This document shows, one piece after another, positions 59,814 through 64,000 of a stretch of DNA of 64,000 nucleotides; position 1 is the first letter of the stretch, and each line of letters starts with the position of its first letter. The position numbers were made by a program, and so were the translations under genes. Under the pieces are notes generated by a model. It was not told the origin of the DNA, made no database searches, and saw only the letters and a list, made by a program, of their open reading frames with translations. Source of the DNA: Virgibacillus ndiopensis (GTDB lineage: Bacteria > Bacillota > Bacilli > Bacillales > Amphibacillaceae); the NCBI RefSeq assembly GCF_900187325.1, contig NZ_FZMZ01000006.1:372001-436000 (forward strand). Reading direction: 5' to 3'.

Positions 59814-60836
59814 ATGAATTTTCAACGATTGTTTGAAACCATTGATACACATACTGGAGGAAACCCAACAAGAACGGTTCTTAGTGGTTTACCTAAGCTC
59901 GAAGGCGATACCATGTCCGAAAAGATGCTTTACATGAAAAAACATTATGACTGGATCAGAAAATTTTTAATGAATGAACCAAGAGGTCATGATGTAATGT
60001 CCGGTGCTTTAATGGTAAATCCTTGTCACTCGGATGCTGATATAGGTGTCATTTTTATTGAGACAGGTGGCTACCTTCCAATGTGTGGACACGATACGAT
60101 TGGTTTTTGCACGGCTCTTGTTGAAGCTGGGCTAATTGAAATAATGGAACCATACACAAACCTTAATCTAGATACACCAGCTGGATTGGTGAAAGTAAAA
60201 ATCAAAGTTGAAAATGGAAAAGCAAATGAAGTAACGTTTACAAATGTACCTTCATTTTTACTGAAATCAATTGAAATCGATGTTGAAGATGTTGGTCATG
60301 TGCAATGCGATATCGCGTACGGAGGGAACTTTTACGGAATTATTGATGCCCGAAGGCTGGGGCTTGATTTAACGACTGACAACGCCTCAACCATTATTGA
60401 GCAGGGTATTACAATACGCAATGCCATTAATGCGTCGGTTGAGATTGTTCACCCTGAGCATCCATTTATTAAAGGTTTGACACATATTGAATTTTATACA
60501 GATCCAGTCCATCCAGAGGCAGATCTTAAAAATACAGTAATTGTCCCACCTGGTGGAATTGATCGTTCTCCATGTGGTACAGGTACTTCGGCTAAACTTG
60601 CTGCCATGTTTAGCAAAAACGATATTGGTAAAAATGAGTTATTTATTTATGAAAGTATCGTCGGCACGCTGTTTAAAGCAAGCATCTTGGAAGTAACAAC
60701 TATCAAGGACCATAAAGCAGTTATCCCAGAAGTAACTGGTTCAGCATGGGTGATGGGGATGCACCGCTTTTTCTATAACGAAAAGGACCCATTACGGGAA
60801 GGGTATTTACTTATACCGCCTATGGAAGGTCATTAG
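59814..60836 (+). CDS. Proline racemase/4-hydroxyproline epimerase
   Basis: A 340-residue cofactor-free enzyme that inverts the alpha-carbon of proline or hydroxyproline with two cysteines. Cys 1 lies in GGYLPMCGHDTIG (about 85-97) and Cys 2 in GGIDRSPCGTGTSAKLA (about 246-262); FETIDTHTGGNPTRTV opens the fold. Both catalytic cysteines are intact, so this is an epimerase/racemase, not a trans-3-hydroxyproline dehydratase. The ATG follows the preceding stop directly, so the two are coupled. Converting trans-4-L-Hyp to cis-4-D-Hyp for the dehydrogenase is the likely role; proline racemisation is possible. Confidence 0.9.
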   Translation: MNFQRLFETIDTHTGGNPTRTVLSGLPKLEGDTMSEKMLYMKKHYDWIRKFLMNEPRGHDVMSGALMVNPCHSDADIGVIFIETGGYLPMCGHDTIGFCTALVEAGLIEIMEPYTNLNLDTPAGLVKVKIKVENGKANEVTFTNVPSFLLKSIEIDVEDVGHVQCDIAYGGNFYGIIDARRLGLDLTTDNASTIIEQGITIRNAINASVEIVHPEHPFIKGLTHIEFYTDPVHPEADLKNTVIVPPGGIDRSPCGTGTSAKLAAMFSKNDIGKNELFIYESIVGTLFKASILEVTTIKDHKAVIPEVTGSAWVMGMHRFFYNEKDPLREGYLLIPPMEGH

Positions 60837-60851
60837 GGAGGAGGTATTCAC

Positions 60852-61760
60852 ATGAATTTTGAAAAGATGTTTTCAACTATTGATACACATGTTGCTGGTG
60901 AGGCATTCAGAATTATTATACATTCCGCAATAACGTTGAATGAAAGTAGTTTAGAAATGAATCATGCCTCTATAAAGGAAAAGTACGTTCATGAGAAGGA
61001 ATTGTTGCTGAATGAACCTCGTGGTCACCGTGGGATGAACGGCCTTATCGTGGCTCCTTCTAGGGTGGCTGATTTCGCTTTGCTGTTTGTCAATCATGAT
61101 AGTGGAGTCCGGTTTAAATATGGTGGTTTAGTGACAACCGTAACAGCCTTATTAGAGACGGGAAATTTGGCTAAAAAGGAAGATAACGTATATGAAATTG
61201 AAACAGTAAATGGGATACATTTGGTCTATGCAACGTATGAGGATCAGGAAGTGGAAATGGTCCGCTTTGAAAGTGAAGAATGCCGCGTTATGGAAACTAC
61301 CGAGGAATATGAATTAGTCGAAATAGATAGCAATCGAAATTATTTAATTTATAGTTTGCCAGATTCGATACCAGGTATTCATATGGATTATTTATCTTCC
61401 ATTATTAAATGGGGTAAACAAACTGCTGAAAAAGTAAAAAATACGATTCAGTTCGATGGCATTTTGATTAGGGAACTTTTAGTAAATGGCGTTCGTTCGG
61501 TTACTTTTGAAAACGATGGAAGTATATTACGTTCTCCAGGTATAGATAGTACATTTGCTATTTTTACAGCATTACTAAATGGGTCCGGTAATTTAACAAA
61601 GCTTACAAACCAAAGTATTTTTGACAGTAAATTGACTGCTAGATTAATTGCAGGAACGGATAACCGATTTTCCGTGGAAACACGAGGTTTTGTAACCGGC
61701 ACACATCAGTTTATTTATGATCAGGAAGATCCGCTAAAAAGTGGATTTTTATTGAAATAA
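60852..61760 (+). CDS. Proline racemase-family paralogue lacking both catalytic cysteines
   Basis: A 302-residue relative of the previous protein (MNFEKMFSTIDTHVAGEAFR against MNFQRLFETIDTHTGGNPTR), also sharing LNEPRGHRGMNG and the closing TGTHQFIYDQEDPLKSGFLL. The Cys 1 site reads RFKYGGLVT where PMCGHDT is expected, and the Cys 2 site reads LRSPGIDST where DRSPCGTGT is expected, so neither racemase nor dehydratase chemistry is possible as known. It is ~35 residues shorter than the family. Ribosome site gggaggaggt. It may be a regulatory partner, a heterodimer subunit, or a new enzyme; nothing in the sequence decides. Confidence 0.85.
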   Translation: MNFEKMFSTIDTHVAGEAFRIIIHSAITLNESSLEMNHASIKEKYVHEKELLLNEPRGHRGMNGLIVAPSRVADFALLFVNHDSGVRFKYGGLVTTVTALLETGNLAKKEDNVYEIETVNGIHLVYATYEDQEVEMVRFESEECRVMETTEEYELVEIDSNRNYLIYSLPDSIPGIHMDYLSSIIKWGKQTAEKVKNTIQFDGILIRELLVNGVRSVTFENDGSILRSPGIDSTFAIFTALLNGSGNLTKLTNQSIFDSKLTARLIAGTDNRFSVETRGFVTGTHQFIYDQEDPLKSGFLLK

Positions 61761-61790
61761 TTAAAGGGGGGCTTCAATGAATCGATTTCA

Positions 61791-61805
61791 ATGAAAACGT
61801 TTGCC
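61791..61805. promoter_or_regulatory. Possible CcpA (cre) site upstream of the second nhaC-like gene
   Basis: ATGAAAACGTTTGCC fits the cre pattern WTGNAANCGNWNNCW at all but the last position. In a catabolic island this would give carbon catabolite repression. Confidence 0.45.
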
Positions 61806-61847
61806 CGGAAGGAAGTAATGATCATTAATAATTAGGGAGAGTGAATA

Positions 61848-63272
61848 ATGAGCGCGGAAAAAAGATTGCCAACGTTACCAGAAGTACTATTTGTACTGAT
61901 TGCCTTTATTGTCATTATGTTTTTGTTTGTTGTGCAGCTGGGAATTCCTATTCAACTTGCACTGCTAACAACATGGTTTATGATCATGCTAGTTGGTCTC
62001 CGAATTGGCTACACCTATGCGGAAATGCAGGATGGTATTTTAAAAGGGATTAACGATGGGTTAGAGGCTGTACTTATCCTAATTTCAGTTGGTGCACTGA
62101 TTGGTACATGGATAGCAGGTGGTGTCGTCCCTAGTATTATTTATTATGGGTTGTCAATTATTGACCCTACTATATTTTTAATGGCTGCTTTTATAATCTG
62201 TGCTATTACGTCGTTAGCCACTGGTACATCGTTTGGATCGGCTGGAACTGCTGGTATTGCAATGATGGGAATCGGCGCAAGCTTTGGATTTCCGATTGCG
62301 TTAGTTGCAGGTGCAGTTATATCGGGATGTTATGTCGGGGATAAACTTTCACCATTATCTGACACTACTGTCATGACAGCATCTTTATCTAAGGTTAATT
62401 TAATTGATCATATTAAATCGATGTTATTCGTAAGTACACCGGCATTTATAATAACTGCATTGCTGTTTCTTGGAGCGGGATTCCTTTTTCATAGTGGTGA
62501 TGGCGATTTAAGTCAAGCAAAGTCCACGATGGTTTCATTAAGTGAGTATTTTAACATTACTTGGTATATGTTAATTCCTGCAGCTATTGTAATACTGTTA
62601 CTCGCACTTAAAAAGCCTTCCATACCAGTTATTTTATTTGGTGCGTTACTAGGATCTATATGGGCATTTCTTTTCCAAGATGTGGCCATTTTAGACGCTG
62701 TCAATAGCTTATATTCAGGTAATAACATTGAGTCCGGGGTAGCCTTCATTGACAATCTATTAAACCGCGGTGGTATTGAATTCATGCTTGGTGTCATTGT
62801 ATTAATTCTATTTGCCCTTGGAGTAGGTGGATTAATGGAAAAGATAGGTATTTTGAAAGTAATTTGCATTAAGATGCTAGCGTGGGCAGACAGCGCGGGA
62901 AAGACTACATTAACAACTTTAATTTCTGGCTTTTTCGGTAATTTCTTTGGTGGGGCCGCTTACGTATCCATCATTACAGCGAGTAAAATTACCGAAGAAA
63001 ATTATGATCGCTTGAATATTGATCGACGTGTACTATCAAGAAACACGGAAGCAGGGGGAACGGTTACAACGCCGATGGTACCATGGTCTGATGGCGGTGT
63101 ATTCATGGCTGCGACACTTGGTGTATCAACAATGACTTACCTACCGTTTCTTTGGTTTAACTTTTTAGTTGTAGCAATTTCTATTATATATGGTTTTACA
63201 AATAAATTTATTTGGTACACAAACTCGACTAAAAGAGATGGTGTTACTGATATAAAAGAAAACATTAACTAG
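61848..63272 (+). CDS. NhaC-family antiporter (copy 2), possibly the island's substrate carrier
   Basis: A 474-residue membrane protein with ~11 helices and the NhaC signature: TGTSFGSAGTAGIAMMGIGASFG, GCYVGDKLSPLSDTTVMTA (the SPLSDTT motif), FGNFFGGAAYVSIITASKI and TEAGGTVTTPMVPWSDGG. The last two blocks are typical of NhaC members that sit beside amino-acid catabolic genes and probably exchange an organic substrate with sodium or protons. It lies within the hydroxyproline-type operon, so import of imino acid or export of a product is a fair guess. Ribosome site gggagagtg. Confidence 0.82.
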   Translation: MSAEKRLPTLPEVLFVLIAFIVIMFLFVVQLGIPIQLALLTTWFMIMLVGLRIGYTYAEMQDGILKGINDGLEAVLILISVGALIGTWIAGGVVPSIIYYGLSIIDPTIFLMAAFIICAITSLATGTSFGSAGTAGIAMMGIGASFGFPIALVAGAVISGCYVGDKLSPLSDTTVMTASLSKVNLIDHIKSMLFVSTPAFIITALLFLGAGFLFHSGDGDLSQAKSTMVSLSEYFNITWYMLIPAAIVILLLALKKPSIPVILFGALLGSIWAFLFQDVAILDAVNSLYSGNNIESGVAFIDNLLNRGGIEFMLGVIVLILFALGVGGLMEKIGILKVICIKMLAWADSAGKTTLTTLISGFFGNFFGGAAYVSIITASKITEENYDRLNIDRRVLSRNTEAGGTVTTPMVPWSDGGVFMAATLGVSTMTYLPFLWFNFLVVAISIIYGFTNKFIWYTNSTKRDGVTDIKENIN

Positions 63273-63284
63273 GAGGAAATTATA

Positions 63285-64000
63285 ATGAAAAAACTTGAAG
63301 GCGCATTTCCAGTTCTTATTACACCAATGAATCAAGATGGTGAAGTTAATTATAATGGATTGAAGCAGAACATCGAACACTTTATTAATGAAGGTGTGGC
63401 AGGAATTGTTGTTAACGGAAGTACAGGGGAATTTGTTAGTTTAACGAAGGAAGAAAAGTTTAAAACAGCTGAAGCGGCGGTAGAACAAGTAAATGGCCGT
63501 ATTCCACTTATTGTCGGAACTGCAGCAGAGACGACAGCAGACGCGGTGGAGTATACAAAACATGCCGAGGCAGCGGGTGCAGATGCAGCATTGTTGATCA
63601 ACTCGTATTATGCTCATCCAAAAGACGAAGAAATCTATGTGCACTTTAAAACAATTGCTGAATCAGTCAATTTTCCAATTATGATTTATAACAATCCATT
63701 CACATCGGGTGTAAATATAGGTACTGAAACAATATTAAAGGTTGCACGCGACGTAGACAACATTACCCACATAAAAGAATCAAGTGGAGAAATAAGCAAA
63801 GTTCGCGATATCACTAGACAAGGAAAGGGATTTTTAAAAACATTTTGTGGGGCAGATGACTTGGCATTGGAGTCATTTTTAGTAGGGGCAACCGGCTGGA
63901 TTTCTGTAGCAGGAAACATCGCACCACGATTGGCTACCAATCTTTTTAATACGGTCCAGGAAGGCAACCTTGAAAGGGCATGGGAACTGTATGATCGAAT
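63285..64000 (+). CDS. DapA/N-acetylneuraminate lyase-family protein (3' end outside window)
   Basis: The first 238 codons of a class I aldolase-type TIM barrel, starting MKKLEGAFPVLITPM at ATG 63285 after aggagga and running off the window. NGSTGEFVSLTKEEKF is the carboxylate-binding loop (GSTGE), YNNPFTSGVN supplies the catalytic Tyr, and HIKESSGE the Schiff-base Lys (about residue 163). Family members include dihydrodipicolinate synthase and pyrroline-4-hydroxy-2-carboxylate deaminase. After a D-hydroxyproline dehydrogenase the latter fits: it yields 2-oxoglutarate semialdehyde and ammonia. The specific substrate is inferred from context. Confidence 0.85.
   Translation, partial: MKKLEGAFPVLITPMNQDGEVNYNGLKQNIEHFINEGVAGIVVNGSTGEFVSLTKEEKFKTAEAAVEQVNGRIPLIVGTAAETTADAVEYTKHAEAAGADAALLINSYYAHPKDEEIYVHFKTIAESVNFPIMIYNNPFTSGVNIGTETILKVARDVDNITHIKESSGEISKVRDITRQGKGFLKTFCGADDLALESFLVGATGWISVAGNIAPRLATNLFNTVQEGNLERAWELYDR

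Noticed and set aside
61777-61794. Five-codon leader gene upstream of the NhaC gene
   Set aside because: It is too short to support as a gene; kept only as a note in the findings.

Overview
The window is AT-rich DNA from a Gram-positive bacterium. Gene order and protein families (des-desK-desR, YndM and SHOCT proteins, a KatE-type catalase behind a sigma-B-like promoter, a GbsR regulator, two BCCT carriers, two NhaC antiporters) point to a halotolerant Bacillaceae member of the Oceanobacillus/Virgibacillus/Lentibacillus kind. The genus is inference. No rRNA, tRNA, CRISPR array, prophage or intact insertion sequence was seen. Five remnants of a short MITE-like repeat family lie between genes.

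Bases 1-18300 are mostly core and stress functions: the end of a cell-surface nucleotidase; the membrane-fluidity thermosensor unit des-desK-desR; a WrbA-type quinone reductase behind a promoter carrying two matched palindromes; a glutamine-repeat gene broken by frameshifts; a LytTR regulator with a CoA-transferase; a decayed TetR gene; an LLM flavin enzyme; a small membrane operon; an OmpR-type two-component system; an RlmN-family methylase; and a DUF3231 protein. From 18500 to 29600 come the catalase, a chromosomal ParM/ParR-like partition pair with a repeat-rich candidate centromere, a formate module (OFA transporter, Cys-type FdhF-like oxidoreductase, FdhD) and an NhaC antiporter.

Bases 29680-36215 form an osmolyte island. 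Two paralogous BCCT transporters flank a GbsR-like regulator and three enzymes (BKACE, L-carnitine dehydrogenase, hotdog thioesterase) that together can convert carnitine to glycine betaine. An 18-bp perfect inverted repeat lies between the first carrier and the regulator. Next come a MerR-methyltransferase fusion, an acetyltransferase, a cell-wall amidase, an EutH-like remnant and a hydantoinase/oxoprolinase locus (XRE-cupin regulator, HyuA, HyuB, cupin, NCS1 permease).

Bases 46200-64000 are the most striking part: a peptide and imino-acid utilisation island. It holds three M24 (prolidase-like) proteins plus a fourth in ruins, an oligoendopeptidase F, an oligopeptide-binding lipoprotein, a three-gene set for electron-transfer subunits of an HcnABC/D-hydroxyproline-dehydrogenase type enzyme, a sigma-54 activator, the DAO-type catalytic subunit, a proline racemase/hydroxyproline epimerase, a paralogue of it that has lost both catalytic cysteines, an NhaC carrier, and the start of a DapA-family lyase. 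Four -24/-12 (sigma-54) promoter matches and one weaker one sit in front of these units, which suggests that the activator controls the whole island. The inferred role is breakdown of proline/hydroxyproline-rich (collagen-like) peptides to 2-oxoglutarate semialdehyde.
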